Under the pieces are notes generated by a model. The model searched no databases. It saw only the letters and a list, made by a program, of their open reading frames with translations, and was not told the origin of the DNA. Source: Struthio camelus (taxonomy: Eukaryota > Chordata > Aves > Struthioniformes > Struthionidae). Taken from it: a DNA stretch of 64,000 nucleotides. The position numbers and the translations under genes were made by a program. The stretch lies in assembly GCF_040807025.1 (NCBI RefSeq), contig NC_090942.1, positions 191,884,247 through 191,948,246 of the forward strand, written 5' to 3'. Each line of letters begins with the position of its first letter. The first letter of the stretch is position 1. Below, piece by piece: positions 24,901-38,300 of the stretch.

Positions 24901-27900
24901 GCTGGAGCCAGGGCAGGAAGGGTACACAAAAGCATAGGGTGATAGCACAGGAGAGTACCACAGGTCTGTCACTCACCAGCCTCTGCGCTCTCTGTAACAA
25001 CTAGGAGCCCATGGAGGCCTCCACAGCCTGAAAGTCCCTCCGAGCAGGGCAGCTGGTGTTGGAGGGAGGACACGCTTGCATAGTCTTCAATCACATGGAT
25101 CGCAAGGCTGCCTGATGTTCTGTCCTGTTTCATTTACAATTATTGCAAGGTCAAAGGTGGCTTTCATGCTGGGAGTAAGCTCTTGACACCATTTAGCTGG
25201 ACAGGCCCTTTCCTTCCTGCCAGCAAGCTGCTGAAGATGCTGGTCTGGCCTGTACAGGCCCAGAACCATAGCCCCCAGCAAGGTGAGCAGGGATGGCCCT
25301 GTGAGGGCAGCCAGGGCCAGCCCCATACGACTTCTGTTTCAAAATTAATTCCCCTTCATCTAGAAATGCACTCATTTCAGTATTACAGACATTCTGATTT
25401 CACCCTGACCACTTCCCCCCAGCTTTGCTCAGAAGTGCACTGAATATTTGTGTTAATAATATAAAGCAAAGCTTGTTGGGATTCTAGGTGCTTTAATGTT
25501 TCTTGTAAATCAAGTAAATGTAAAAAGAAGTAAATGTTGTAATGTCTCATTAGCTGATGTACTGTATACAGTCAATGGAAAAAAATGTTCTGACTCCTAC
25601 TGCTCAGGGAATTGTTTCATCTGTTCTCAGAAACAAACAATGAGAGGTTAGTAGTTCATAGATATAAGTGTCCAGCGATTTCCCTTAGCAGGCAGCCTGA
25701 ATAATTAGGATCATAGCTTGTTAAGCTCTATCAGCTGACTCAGCTGACTACTTTTGAGGGACAGGTTCTTAATGCAGAAGGATCCTGCTGGGTTTTGCTT
25801 CTATTAATTTTATATGAGGCATTTTTGTTACCAGAATTAGATAGCACCATTCATTTATGAATAACTCATGAAGGAATGCATGAGTCAATATGAGATACTA
25901 TCGTGGTCCCTGGTGCTGGGTATTCACAAATCAAGAGTGGCATCTATGCGGAACAATCAATGACAGAGATATTTCCATGGCATGCCTGGATTAGCTTGGA
26001 AGGAATTATTTTTCCAGCTCTGAGTTGCTGTCCCTGAAGTGTGCTTCTCCCATCCTTCTGTGCCATAGGGAATACATAATTACTACGGTGGAGTTTTTCA
26101 TCCGTGCACTTTGAGTAGCCTCACTTTCCTTCTACCCGCTTCTTAGACAGTTCTAGTGACTGCTCCCAAAAAATAAATCCATAGGCTGCATTGCTAAAGT
26201 TTCCCTTACGTTATCCTAACAATAAGAAATAAGATTAAACAATCACAAGTTGGTGTATTGATGAGCATGGTTTAGGGCTGCTCAAACAGGAAGCTGGCAG
26301 TTTTCCTGGCGTATGAAAGCAGGTCACAGGCAGCTCAAAGACATAATGATGTTTGACAGTGATGTGGTACCCTATGATGCTGTCAGGAATTAAGCCAAAA
26401 ACAAGCAGTAATAACCGTGGTCCATTTGCAGTTAGATTTCGATCACCTATATAGGTACACAGATAAGGAATTCAAAGGAGATTCAAGCTCACTGAAATAT
26501 GGAGAAGTGGGCATAAAATTCCTTGTGACTCTAAGCCATACAGCCTAAGAACTTGCCCAAACAGCATTTCCTTTCTCTGGGGGTCGCAGCACCATGAGAT
26601 TGATAAAGGCTTGGGTGAGCTTTTCACCCTCTCCCCCGCAGTGCCCAAAACTGCTGGGAGGAACTTTTCGTGGAGGGATCACATCACCCCTGACGGACAG
26701 GCAGCAATCTGAGCATGCTATTACCCCCTCACTTGTTCTAATGTGTTTGCCAGAGCTCACTGCTCCTTCATTCAGCCATCCGACTGCTCAGTTTGTGTTC
26801 AAGTGATACAGCCCCTAGCAATGCAGAGCCGAAAGCGCTAGCATTTATACCTGACTTGTGTTAAAATCTTTGGGCTATAATACAGAAGAAAGAGAACGCT
26901 GACTGATAATTTGCCAAAAGTTTTCCTTGACAGGTAAAATATCAGATGAAAATAGAAAGCAGGTTAAATATAGTCAGAGAATGTTTGGGCTCTGGAATGC
27001 ATCCAATTTAAACCAGTGCATGTGGGCAGTAAAACTTGAGTGATATGTTTTGAATTGAGGTTTAAATTATAAATCAGTTGTTGAAATGATTAAGACGTCT
27101 AGCTTTAGAGCGTATTTTGGTGGTAATAGTAATCAAAACAAATGGACACATTAATAGGATCACTACCAAAGTTCATGTCCAGAAAAATACTCTCCTTGAA
27201 TAGTGGGATAAAATCCATTAGTGTGGCCAGTTTGTAGTCATTCTTGGATAACTATCTGAGTTTTACTCTACACATGTATCTACCCCAGCCAGATCTTCCA
27301 TCTCTCTCTCAGCATCCCTGTATGAATGCCTGCATGAGACATTTGCAGTGTATATTGCAAGCACAAATATTCACTCAGAACGTGTGGGATTCGGGCTGAA
27401 TCCCTGGACAGAGACGAAGCTCCTCCATAGGTGAAAGTAAGCGCTGATAGTTCAACTGGTCCAATAGGTCTGCCTATTCATGGTGGTGGGACCTGACGTC
27501 ATGAGAGAGGGTTAGATACTCTAAGAATGAAGAGCTTAAAGAATTTCATCCGTAAAATTAAGCTCAAGCATGTCCTTTGGGAGAGGAGGTGAGGAAAAGT
27601 GGTCACTGTATATAAAAACAGCTTAGTTCAGGCACAAAGGTTTGTAGTAGTAGACCTGAAACCCCTTCTATCAGGATAATGAATGGCAAGTCTAGCTTTC
27701 CCACGTACAGAAGAATTACTAGGCCAATTTGTGAATGCTTTGTTTATTTTACTTGCTTAGCAATGTTAGGCGCTCTCATCCTTTCCTGGAATTGAATTTC
27801 AGTTTTTCCTTTCCCACTCTGCCACGGCTTAGCTGTTATTTCGGAAGTGCTCTCTTTCCAGAACGTGAGGCAAGTCCAGTGCTCTGGATGGTGCCGTACA

Positions 27901-28004
27901 GCATACACTAATCTACCTGTTTCCTAAGTAATAGTTCTTTCTCTTTTTAGCAGATCATTTATCCTCCAAAGGAATCCAACAAACAAAAGTCCTAATAGTC
28001 TAGA
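21961..28004. other. Unique non-coding DNA
   Basis: No gene is recognised. A locally GC-richer patch at about 24,890-25,330 contains a minus-strand splice-donor-like GTGAGT (reading down from about 24,977). It also has a 79-codon minus-strand open frame at 25,087-25,326 that starts with a hydrophobic run, but neither is supported by partner exons. A two-copy 9-bp repeat (TCAGCTGAC) lies at 25,731-25,748. The rest looks like neutral AT-rich sequence. Confidence 0.65.
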
Positions 28005-28195
28005 CCACAGAATCATAAAAAAAAATCACATGATAAGTTAGGTTGGAAGGGACCTGTGGAGGTCACTGGTACAACCCCTTCTCAAAGCAGGGTCAGCTTT
28101 GAAGTGACATCAGGTTGCTCAGTTGTTTTTCCTACCAATTTTTCAATATCCTATATTCAATATCGTCAATGATGGAGATGCCACAACACCGTTCA
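28005..28195 (-). mobile_element. CR1 LINE 3' end fragment
   Basis: The plus strand begins with CACAGAATCATA and an A-rich tract. It then shows GTTAGGTTGGAAGGGACCTG, a degraded CAAAGCAGGGTCA block, CAGGTTGCTCAG and finally GATGGAGATGCCACAACACC, which is the tail-to-ORF2-end order of an antisense CR1. It is more diverged than the copies at 38 kb and 53 kb. Confidence 0.85.
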
Positions 28196-28342
28196 TGTGG
28201 ATGCTGCATTAGATTGTTAATATGAAGCGATGCTCACAGTGGAAACAATTCTCATTTCATGTGATACAAACAATATAGTCCCATTTATAATCAAAGAAAT
28301 GATCAAAAGAAGATTAACCTTCTAATTGAAGCAGATTTCCTA

Positions 28343-28440
28343 GGTTTCTAAGACCAGAAGGGACACTTGCCATCCTGTAGTCCAGCCTCCTGAATAACAC
28401 AGGCCAGAAAATTTTCTTCAGACACTCTTGTATCTAACTG
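28343..28440 (-). mobile_element. Ancient CR1-family tail remnant
   Basis: The order GGTTTCTAAGACCAGAAGGG, ACACTTGCCATCCTGTAGTC and CAGCCTCCTGAATAACACAG follows the tail of an old reptile/amniote CR1 lineage. That tail has the form GCCAGAAGGGACCATTGTGA, then CATCTAGTCTGACCTCCTG, then ATAACACAGGCCA, and differs from the GGTTGGAAGGGACCT tail of modern bird CR1. It lies about 150 bp from a younger CR1 tail. Confidence 0.7.
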
Positions 28441-31400
28441 CTCGCTACTCTGTTGCTCTGAGACCACTTGCGGAAGCAGCTTCGTACTGTTAGTCACAAA
28501 GTACAGTTTTAGCTAAAATCCTGTAACAATGATCCCCACACACAAACTTTTATCCACTTGTGGAGACACTTTCATTTCTGTCTTGCAAGCCAGGAGCTTC
28601 AGTGGTTCTCTACCCTGAGCAATCATTTCAGGTTAAATTTCAGCTCTTATGGCTTGGTTATAAACTTGCTATTCAAACCCAGTTGCAGGAAAAGGATTAT
28701 GCATGTGATTAAAGGCTGTAAGATTGGCCCCTTTGTACTGCAACTGTAAATCATGATGTAGAAACCAGTTGTGTCTGCATTTGAATAAGCTAAAAGCCAG
28801 GAATTTCCAGATCTCAGCAGGTGCTGTTATTATTAAGATTTTCAGAAAAGATCTAATCCTTCATACTTGCTGGGTAGCTTACGTAAGGAGCCTGTTAACA
28901 TCTTATTTTATCTCCCACTGTGTTGAAAGATGTAGCTTTCTTCTCAAACATCTTTTTCTCCACATGGGCTGAAGCACATCTGCCATGGATCATGTAGTAA
29001 TAAGGCACCTTCTACTTCCACAGTGCTGGTTTGCTGTTACCACACTTGAGAAGCTTGAGCTGTTTCACGAATATGCGTCTGTGCTGCCCCCATATGGTTC
29101 AAGACATCAGTTCAGCACTTGTGTTGGAGACACGCAAAACTGTCCAAGGATGAGTTTACCTCACTGTAAGAGACTGATCCTTCTCTATCTCCGACCTATT
29201 CATTACTTAGTGACTTCCTGCCGTGCCAAAGAATGGGGCCTGGGTATCAAATACTGTTGTTCTGAGGGCAGGGTATTTACAGTCACTTTGCAGAGGTCCA
29301 CGTGGTCACACAAGGTAGGAAATGCAAGATACTCTAGTCCTGTATATGTCTAACATCTTCACATTGCTGATCTCCTATTACAGAGGAATCAAAACAGCTT
29401 TCCTGTTGCTTGCAAATGATCCCAAGGTATTTGATCACACTGTTTTCTCTGGCATCTTTATCCTTTATAAAGCACAGCACAGCAAATTTAATAAAATCTC
29501 CCACTCTGGCTTTCCATCCATCCATAGCAACCTGTAGGAGCAGTGCATTTCCCAGAAACAGCTCATCCCCGTGTATGCAGGTACCAGCAGACGGAGGAAG
29601 TCGCAGGCGCTCTGCTTCTCCCTCCCTCGGTTTGCACAGCCACATCTGCAACATTTGCACAAGTTCAATGACCTAGGACCTGCAGTGTTACTGTATAACA
29701 CCTGCACTGCCTCCACAACAGCAAGCAAATAAAGATCAACCCTTGTCTCCTCTGTATGTTGGGCCTCTTGGAAGTGTCGGGCACTTGGAAGTTAAGTCAA
29801 CTCTGGAAACCGTGACAAGCTGTTTTCTGATTTCTAGCTGACAGAGCTTGCCGCAAAGACGGAAGTCCTGCCCTTCAACTGGTGTATCTATGTCTTTAAT
29901 AGCTATCAAGAGCCTTGTTTCTCAGCTACATCAGGTACTAGTTTAGCTTTTCTTTTCACAGAGTTTTTTACGGAGCATTTATGCTCCACACGCACACTGC
30001 TCAACCACCTCTTTGGGGTTTCCTTCTGGGGACAAGAGTCAGGCCAAGGCGCTGCAGCACCAGTGCTGCCCCCACCACTGTGCTGTGCTTTTGGTTCAAA
30101 CTAGTGCTGGGCAAGGGCTGCTAGAAGAGAGGAAGGGCTCAGCAGTATCGAATGCAGTCTTCGTCTGTGCTACTAGTTTGAAATTATATACCTGGTGCCC
30201 TATTGCCCTTGCCTTTTAATGGCACATTTTCCTTACACAGGCTTCTAGTTTGAATCCAAAGAGCATTTACTCTTCTGTTCAGTGAAAGTCTTTTTTTCAC
30301 TGTGCTAGACATGAGTTTGCTGCTGATGTGGGATTTCTCCCAGTTGCCCTGCTAGGTGATTCCAACTCATAACACTAATTTAGGACTTGTAGTATGTCAC
30401 AAAATAAATTTAAAGGAGAGTGAAGAGACTTCTAGTTGAAGGAGACTCCAGGCTATTAATTGTCTTTACATCTACGAGTGGAAAAGGAATGGGGACAGAC
30501 TGTGCTTGAGACTAATGTGCTGTTTAAATTGGGATTAACCAGAGACAAAACTCAAGTTTTACTAAAATCCCACTCTTCATACTTGCCATCAAAAATGGCA
30601 GAACAGTTTAGTTTCACAGTTAGGGTTAAGTGACAAAGTTTGGCCATGTCTGTTCGTCCCTTCAGGACCCCATTCCTGTTTACCTTGTGCCTCACGTGAG
30701 AGGAATTATTGCCAGCCCTGCTACTAGCTAAGTGCTCTCTTGTCCCAGTGAAGATTGACATCTTCAAGGAATGGTTCAAATATATTTTCCAAAGCAGCTT
30801 CTTTCCGAACAAGGCACAGAAGCTATTTTGCAGTCGTCTTTGCATAGCAGAAAGGAAGACAATCCTCCATGTTACTGGAATGTGAACTTTTTTATATGAA
30901 TTCCGGTAAATGAATAGATTTCGCATGCTTCTCCAAAAACTATATCAGACTGCCTGTGAAAAATTTATGACTACTGAGGAATAAAGATGATAATCTTTCT
31001 CTGTTGACTAAACATTTAATTGGTGACACACCGATGCCAGATAAATATTAAACCACTGTGAGCAAAATATCAGGAAATAAAACTTAAAGGATTGCTTAAC
31101 GAGATAAGGAAAAAACATCTATTGTTCCTAATATGTTATTGCTCCCTTTGGAAATTTATGAGTCAGCTGCCTAGCCTACATTTGCCCAAATACTGTGAGT
31201 ATTAGAGGGAATGACAAAGCTGTAGCATTCACATTTCATTGAACTGCACAACCAAAAGTTCTGTAGTTTGTTCCTGCACTCTAAGCCTGCAAAACTGCTT
31301 GGAAACCTCAGGAAAGTTAACTTGCTCATCAAATTGATTGTTGCTCTTATAGAAAACATAGTCAGTTTGCGAGGTTTGCCTTAGACACCCACCAGTGTAC

Positions 31401-32621
31401 AGAGATGAAAAATTAACAGTTCACTTATTTGCAGTATTTTATTATCACGAAGGAGGTTTGGTTTGGGTGAAGGTTTAAAGGGGTTATTATTTGTGTAAGA
31501 AACTTGCCTACCCACAGTTAATGAGCCATAAAATATTCAGGTTTGCTAATTATCACTGTCAGCTTAATAGGAAAACTTATCTTTTAAATACAGTATGACA
31601 ATTACATTCACTTGTTTACTGCAAAGCTTTTCTCATCGTTAAACATTACTGTGACTGGAGAGCATATCGCAAGCACCATTTCACAAAATATTCTCAGATA
31701 AATGCCACATCTTAAGCATGCTTTTTGGTCTGTACATTTTCCCTGCACTTTGTTGAAGCAGAGCAAAATCAAGACTTAGCACCACACACCGTCTATTGGT
31801 AAGTCTTGCATGATGCTACTGGGAGCACATACGAGTTATTCTGTGCTGCTGCCATCCTCATTTTAATTATATCATATCTAGGCCGTCCTAAAATGCATTT
31901 AAGAATGAGGATGAAGCGGAAGACTTTTGGGGTGTCCTAGGGCAGGACTCTCACAGCCAAATTATCCCAGCTGGCTGATCTGTGGTAGCTCAGAGCAGTC
32001 GCATATATTGCATAACTCAGAAACAAAGTTCTTCATTTTCAGAGTAACACAGTGGTTCATTATTATAAAAGGCTTCAGGCCTTTGTATGAGGGTGGGACA
32101 TTATAACGTGTAATAACCAAGATTTTCAAAACTGCATATTTCCTTTTAGGCCTTTGAGCAAAGATTTGGTTCCTATGAAGGTGGCTTCGCTTTCAAACGT
32201 GCCTAAAACCCAATGGATCTGATGAAAGTCATATAGCTTCAAAAAACATAGCTTGTATTTTTAGTATACTTTTTTCAAGAAATTTTTCTCCTAAGTGAGC
32301 CTCAAATTTCTGCCTTTTTGTAGAGTCAATAGAAATGTCAAAATTTTCATCTCACAGGAAATTCAGATGTTTTGGCAGGTGCTTTTAATATTGAAGCAAT
32401 ATACCGAATTCTATGGAATTTATTTTTTACAGACTGGACTATTTCCCTTTTTTTTTCTATGTGGAAACATGCTGTTTCAACAGTTTCTTTGAATTCAGTC
32501 TGAGCTATATGTCCATCTGAAGCTATAGCAAGCTCCATGAAGACTGTAAATCAGTCATCTTGGTTTCCTGCTCTTCCCAAAGGTCTCAGGTCACCTTTAA
32601 ACTAGATTTCCGGAGAGGGTG

Positions 32622-32657
32622 CACTGAGGAAGGTCAGATAGTGGACCTTCCTCAGTG
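32622..32657. repeat. Perfect 14-bp inverted repeat, 8-nt loop
   Basis: CACTGAGGAAGGTC (32,622-32,635) and GACCTTCCTCAGTG (32,644-32,657) are exact reverse complements separated by AGATAGTG. The loop contains ATAGTGG-type sequence that is also the unit of the tandem repeat immediately downstream, which suggests that the two structures arose together by template switching. Confidence 0.92.
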
Positions 32658-32675
32658 GATAGTGGATAGTGGATA
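32655..32675. repeat. GTGGATA x 3 minisatellite
   Basis: There are three exact copies of the 7-bp unit GTGGATA. The first copy overlaps the end of the right arm of the adjacent hairpin. Confidence 0.9.
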
Positions 32676-35600
32676 GGAAATGCTTTGTCCTGGGGAATAT
32701 AGCCCAGCCATGAAGCCAAATCACTAACGGACTTGGAGAACACGAAGGTACCCAGTCTATTATTTCTGTGAGGCACTGCTGAATCTTATGCAAATGCAAA
32801 TAAACACCAGACTGATCAAAATGGAAACAGCTGATTTATTCAACAAGCCAAAATGTATGGGTTTGAGTTGGTGTTTCCTGAAAATTCCTGATTTTTTTAA
32901 ATTCTCCAAGTAGAATGCAGAAAATAATCAACATCAAATAAAATTTGCTATAAAAACTCTATATTGAAATAAAATCACTTTTCATGAAATAAAACATATG
33001 GACAATTCATGACTATCGCTATACTTTTATGTAAGAAAAAAGGTGCAATTGCACATACTCGTGGAAATCACCCATAGAAGAGCAGCCAAAGGGAAATGCC
33101 ACATGGACAAGTGGCTTTTTGGAAGCATGCCACTTATCTTACCAAAAGAGAGATAAATCTGGATTTGAAATTATTTTTCTTATACATCAAACAAATCTGT
33201 CATGCTCCTTACCCAACCTTTCTGAAAGCTTTAAGAGTTACTGAAATTTTATGCTGAGGATAAACTGACCTAATTATTCTTTTATTCTACCAAAAAGGCT
33301 TCCAGACAGCAAGATGACATTAACCTGTTTTATTCTTGGACCCTGTTAGCTCAGAGCTGAGTACAACGGCAGTTTTGAGGAGTAAAGAGCTTTCTACTGG
33401 TTAATAGCTTGTGTACTTTTTTGAGGAGGAGAAGGAAGTCTTTTGGATGAGGCTTTTCCTAAAGAGAGATTTGCACTGCAATTAGGAAAAGCTTTTAAGC
33501 TTCATACATGTCTTTCAATAACTAACTTGGTGTTGCATGTGAGATCTGTGGCTACTGTGCTTCTCTCTGATCCTGAAATAAAGGAGATATCATCCGTGTA
33601 AAACTAAGATTTCTGGAGAATGGTGGTATGCTAAGAAGCATTGGAACCAGAAGAGGATGACCAAGAAATGCCAGAGGAAAACATTACCCAAATTTAATCA
33701 AAGACATTAAAAGCCTGATTTGTACTATCCAAAGGATTCCGTTGCATATACATTCACCAAATCCTCCTCTTTCTTTGTGAAAAAACAGCATGTGTACTAA
33801 GCTGCTACCTTTCTGCACAGAATCAGAAAGGAACAGATCCTGAGAGTAAAAAGAAGGTGCCAGCAACTGTCTAAGCTGTGTCATCCTCTGGTTAGGGAAA
33901 CATTGCTTCCTCTCAGTCATACAATAAACACACAACAAGCAAAAACAACTCGCCAGAGAAAAACAAAGTCTTGAACACGAGAGAGAAGATATGTTGTATG
34001 TGTGTCTGGCAGGGAACTGATGGAGGCAACAGACCCCGCCTCAGCTGCAACGCCACGGTAGCCCGCTGCAAGGCCAATAACCACTGATTTCTCAGGGCTC
34101 TGTGTCAGAACATCCATACTCCAGCCTTAAATATATGCACTTGTTTTCAAAAGGGAGTTCCTGTGAACTGCCCGCATACAAGAAAAATAATTTCTTTGCC
34201 TTGAGATACGAATGAAAAACCAAGTTCTTAGTGCATCAGATGTGATGCTTTGCCAGCGTTTTATTTACTTTCCTGAGCCCAAGCAAAATCTACCAAAAAT
34301 GTCTACAGCCTCACAGAATCAGAGAACACAGAGAGGAAGAGATCCTCCTTGGCTAGAGAGATATCCCTTCTGCGTCCTTTATAGGAAACAGCTTTGATTC
34401 AAGCCTGCGATTACAGTGTCTCAGTTACTTCAGGGAAGGAATCAGAAAAAAGTGATGCATTAAAAAAATGACACACACATCCAAGGTGAAACAAAACCAA
34501 TGTGACTGTTCCTTGTATTCCATTTTCTAAAAGACTAAAGACCATAACTTAAAAAAAAAATCCCCAGAAGTGGATAGCCAGCAAAACATGGTTGTTAGTA
34601 CAGCTAGAGATCAAGAGAGTTTCACACAAAAACTAGGTAGCACTTGTGAAAATCTTGGCTTTGTCTATCTAAGTGAAAAGTTACATTATTCTCAAGCTGC
34701 AGTCACAGCAAATCTGTAATCTGAGTTACGTTAGGTCACATTTACATCTGTTTATGTGGACATTCGGGAGATGAGTGCAATCTGAAAATGCTTTTTTTCC
34801 TGAATCACCTGCAGAAGCAATGAAAACGGTGAATGGTACTCGTGCACTTAGTGAGTAAACTAGTTTACACAGGAATATCTTCATTCACACAACTCTAGCT
34901 GTACACCAGAGCATTCACTCATCATCTGACTGAATTTATATGATACGGAAAATAACTCTGGGTAAGAACACTCAACACTGAAATTTATATCTTCTCGTTT
35001 GATTTTTAAAAGCATTTCAGATTTGGAAAACAAGCGGGTCCCCGCACCGTTTGGTTGTTCAATTGGTATGGAACAATACTGCCAAAGCGTTGTGCAGATC
35101 CTGACACCTGTCAATCATAAGTAGCCCATCTGGCCCTGTTCTATTTGTTCCTATTCAATGAAAAGATATTGCGCAGGAGGCAGCTGGCTGACTGCAGAGA
35201 ACGTTTCCTTCTCTCTCCATTATCGTGTCTCTGCCTGCAGAAGGCAGAATCCAGCCATAAGGACTATGGTTTTTCATTGATGAGAAACCACAAAATAGCT
35301 GAGGCTGATCTGGCATAAATGTGTGGAAACGGATGGCACATGAGGCTGGATGTAGCTGCATTAATGTGATATCCAAGTAGGACGTGCCATACTAGGCAGG
35401 GTTAACAGGGAGATGAAGATACGTCTCCCTTGGTGCCTCTTCCCCAGGCCACTCCAACATGCTGCCCCCAGAATCACAATAGAAAGCAAAGGGAGTGTAG
35501 TGCCCAGTGCTGCTCATGGCTCAGGAAAAACAAGGAAAAAAACTATGTGATAGGCCCTGGAGACAGATATAACATTAAATGGCAGTTGGCATGTAGTATT

Positions 35601-36115
35601 CAGGCTGCAGAAGCACATCTAAGTATACTTAGTATTTTATCATTTTCTGATCCACAGGTCATGTAGTTAAGCTGCCATGTGAAGAATTAAGTTATTAAAT
35701 ACTGAACTGTAGCTCTTTTCCATTGCAAAGGTGGCATGGGCAAGCCTTCAGGCTGCCAGCTTTCTGTCTTGATTACTGGGCAGAAAGTGCCGTTACATGG
35801 TGAGCTGAGCCACTTTGTGCGCTGGCTTACAAACCAAAACTGGAGAGCCTGGGCTGTCCAAAGGACAGATACAGAAACACTCATATTGCTGTGGGGCTGG
35901 TTGCAAAATGAAACCCTGTGGGAGCCAGACTCCCGCTGTAGCGGTGCCCACCTCACCCCTTCCTAACAGAGATGGCAGCACGCTCAGAAACGGGAGGGGA
36001 GGCTCCTTTTTTCCACATTGTCTTTCCAGTTCTTTGCAGATTTTCACACTGCCTTTAAAGATCCATGTTATAGAGAAATGATAAAAAGACAATCTTCTAT
36101 GAAGGTATAATGGAC

Positions 36116-36166
36116 CTTCTTTCTTTCTTTCTTTCTTTTTCTTTCTTTCTCTTTCTTTCTTTGTTT
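36116..36166. repeat. CTTT microsatellite (polypyrimidine/polypurine)
   Basis: There are about ten CTTT units with small interruptions over some 50 bp. A pure pyrimidine strand with mirror symmetry is the sequence type able to form triplex (H) DNA in vitro. The lysine/glutamate-rich open frame on the minus strand here is an artefact of the repeat. Confidence 0.95.
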
Positions 36167-38300
36167 CCAAGACTTATTATCGTCCCCATTCCAGCATTCA
36201 GATTTGCCAGTCTAAAACTATACAGAGACAATGAAAGAAATGGGATTTCCTCACATTTGCTTACTTAAATTCAATTCAGTCAAAAACATTGACCTGTTTT
36301 CCAAGCTATTCAAGCCCAGAACTGCCAGAAGCAATGGGTCTACAGGTTAGACAGGCTGAACTACAGCTGCTGCAAGAACTACGGTCTACTACTGGGACTC
36401 CCCAGCTTATGGTGCTCCAGAACTTCCCCTAGAAAGGATGGGTATCACATGAGTGATCTGCTCTCCTTGCAGTTTCCATCACTCCACATGGCCCCAGGAG
36501 ACAGCTTGGGACCCTAAAGAAAATATCCATTGGCTGAACTGAAAGATACTTTCCAAAAATCTAGTGTGTTTGTTGGGGAACCTCCCAGCTCTCTGACTGC
36601 AGGGAGGACAGAGGAGGAATGTAAGTCTCCCAGCTTTGTAGCCCTGAGAAATGAATTATGCAGTTCCTCTTGCCTGACTTTCAACGAATGCTACTCACGT
36701 GACATGTCTTCAGCACCTATCGTGGGACAAGAACAATTTCCCTTTGGAACTACCTTCTCCTCTCCACTGACCTTAGGGGGATGCCTGGCTGGCTGGTTCA
36801 AACTTAAATGTAACAAAGCAAGAACAGATACATACTGTACACATACATATGCAGGATGGCACCAGAGGAAAGGAATTTGGTTATCAAAGAATGATTTTTT
36901 TTTCATATTGACCAATATGAGACTTCAAGAGATGTTACTTTCATGCTGCCACCTTCACTCTTTCACCCTTCCCTTCTCTGTGACCCGATCTCATGGGGGA
37001 AAGCAGAGTAGATGTGAAGGTCAGTCCCTCAGGGACAGGGCAGGCTTCTCATGTGGACAAGACAGCAGCTCTGCATGTGCGAATCCCCTCCCTTCCTTTT
37101 GCCATTTGATTTCAGCACAAGGAGGTGAAACCTCTATGCCTTAGTGCCTGCTTTTCCTTTCCCAAGTCAATCTCCTTTCCAACTGTCAAAGGATGACTCT
37201 GCACCATCCTAATATAATTTTCAGGCTGTGTAAAGACTAACACATTTGATGAATAACAGTGTAAAGCTGGACCAGAGCTGATCTACAAAACATTTTTGAA
37301 GGCTGACTTTTTTGCAGACTAGCACAAGTCTCCAGGGCAATCACAACTATGCAACAAAAATCACTAATTGGAATGACAACCTGCTGCTGCCTGTCCCACT
37401 CTTGCCACTTCTGTCCCCACAAGAATATTTGGGGTTATAGCATATACTTCAAAGTCACTGTTCCTTCTGTTTCGTTTGGCACAGCTGTGCTCACTTCCAG
37501 AGGAAAAAAGGGCAGGAGAATAGCTATAGAAACACACAACCTGGTGACAGCCACAGCACAGCAACATGCTGATTTACAGTGAGCCCCATAGCATTTGGGT
37601 GAACAAGGTCCCACTGTCTGCAGTGCCAGCCGGAGCCCATGAGTCCCGTTTAGCAGCCACAGGATAGCATGCCATGAGGCTGAGGGTGTTCTGATTGTTT
37701 GTCTCACAATTCATTAAAACTTGAAAAGCACAAACGTGCTTAATTTTTATTATTACTTTTGACTTCAGCAGATGTCTTGTGGGCAGCAACTGCCTCCTTA
37801 ATATTCCCGTGAAAAAGCTTTCTGCTATACTGTACTGGGGAAAAAGATAATTGCATCAGAGGATGGCCTCTTCCTTCACAGAATAATTTCCGTGTTCCGC
37901 TCTGCATCATGTTTATGTTTAACGATGGCACATATTTGGAGTATTTCAGAACTGGTAGTTCATTAAAATAACATCGTAGCCATTAGCCATGACATCCCAT
38001 CTGGGAAATATATGAAGTATAAATTTTAAGTGAGACAATAAATCAAGCAAATTCTTAAACCTTCAAAACAAACAAACAAAAAAGGATAAAAGTGGCACGT
38101 TATCCAAAACCTTCTAGGCAACATGAAAAATAAAACAAGAAGAGTTAGATTCAGTTGTTTCTATCATGCACTAGTATAAACATTGTGTTGACAAAGCCAC
38201 ATCTGATTGGCTTAGTACTAACTGGTTAAAATATAAATTCAGCTCACCCGCGGTGTGCCAGGTCTTCCCCTCCACCTGCCTCCTCTACTTCTTTCCTCTT

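Larger units (their letters stand above)
28441..38300. other. Unique non-coding DNA
   Basis: No gene is recognised in about 9.9 kb. Open frames up to about 204 codons occur (36,530-37,144, plus strand). That frame opens with TTG rather than ATG, has no recognisable domain and includes low-complexity sequence, so it is probably chance. The stretch contains a hairpin with a GTGGATA repeat at 32,622 and a CTTT microsatellite at 36,116. Confidence 0.65.

Noticed and set aside
34311..34345. CR1 tail from CACAGAATCAGAGAACACAG
   Set aside because: The words resemble a tail, but the following sequence has no CR1 3' UTR block.
35793..36170. Lysine/glutamate-rich minus-strand protein
   Set aside because: The N-terminal charged run is the translated CTTT microsatellite.
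36530..37144. 204-codon plus-strand open frame as a gene
   Set aside because: It starts with TTG, has no recognisable domain and a composition typical of random frames. In 64 kb read in six frames, an open run of this length is not surprising.
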